From positions 32,592,551-32,656,550 of the forward strand of contig JAKTNV010000003.1 in NCBI GenBank assembly GCA_022747635.1: DNA of 64,000 bases, read 5' to 3'. The DNA comes from Hetaerina americana. Taxonomy: Eukaryota > Arthropoda > Insecta > Odonata > Calopterygidae. Under the pieces are notes generated by a model. The model did not search any database. It saw only the letters and a program-made list of their open reading frames with translations, and had not been told where the DNA came from. Shown piece by piece: positions 1 to 64,000 of this stretch. Both the position numbers and the translations under genes were made by a program. The stretch's first letter is position 1, and the number at the start of each line of letters is the position of its first letter.

Positions 1-223
1 GGATAATGAGGTATCTAAGGTCAAATTGACTTAAGGATAAAACTTGTACGGGGAGTTGGGAGTCAGTTGAAAGTTATGGATAGCTTATATTGCTAATGAA
101 TTTAGGATACCATAGCGTCTACTTTTGTTTAATACAGTGTATATCCTGTCTATAGTGTACTGGCAATAGAACGTTTGTACGAAACGCCAAATTTTCAGTA
201 CAGTTCACTCTTTCCCTGCTTAC

Positions 224-64000
<63,777 letters not shown>

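Overview
The window is animal nuclear DNA, most likely from an arthropod and probably an insect. It is AT-rich and intron-dominated, has long (TA)n arrays, and contains relics of a mariner DNA transposon, CR1/jockey-type LINEs, Penelope-like repeats and tRNA-derived SINE-like repeats. Every supported coding segment belongs to one gene.

That gene lies on the minus strand and spans essentially the whole 64 kb. I could build a 14-exon chain (224 to 64000) in which all 13 internal junctions use GT/AG sites and every reading phase matches: about 3.6 kb of coding sequence, about 1204 codons, no stop. The protein is an alpha-2-macroglobulin/complement (A2M/TEP) family member. It carries a farnesoic acid O-methyltransferase-like (FAMeT, DUF3421/Methyltransf_FA) domain between the macroglobulin part and the thioester-domain fold, an arrangement that points to a CPAMD8-like protein (C3 and PZP-like, alpha-2-macroglobulin domain-containing 8). 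In 5' to 3' order the exons hold: a Gly-rich post-bait segment with the WVW motif (63504-64000); macroglobulin/CUB strands (60316-60559, 59695-59845, 40357-40536); the FAMeT domain (39372-39578, 34360-34579); the lead into the TED (33566-33669); the TED (31596-32025, 27737-28007, 26580-26940, 18844-18974); the rest of the CUB plus the MG8 start (12647-13074); and the receptor-binding domain (906-1065, 224-452). The last exon ends in a donor site, so the gene continues to the left of base 1; its N-terminal half lies beyond 64000.

The family's thioester motif (Cys-Gly-Glu-Gln) is absent. The aligned site, just before a conserved Phe-Ala-Pro, is occupied by unrelated residues after a Gly/Glu-rich insert. 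If the protein is made, it should be unable to form the covalent thioester bond and would act by binding, not by opsonic attachment.

Introns (0.45 to 19 kb) hold the rest: a decayed mariner (61542-63016) with a later Penelope-like insertion inside it; a recurring set of short inverted-repeat insertions with hammerhead-ribozyme-like CTGATGA...GAAAC cores; two LINE fragments and a third LINE 3' tail; two copies of a foldback/SINE-like repeat; large one-strand polypurine blocks that create false long ORFs on the opposite strand; and several (TA)n arrays, some starting exactly at retroelement ends. A small GC-rich reading frame at 43505 on the plus strand is the only hint of a possible nested gene.
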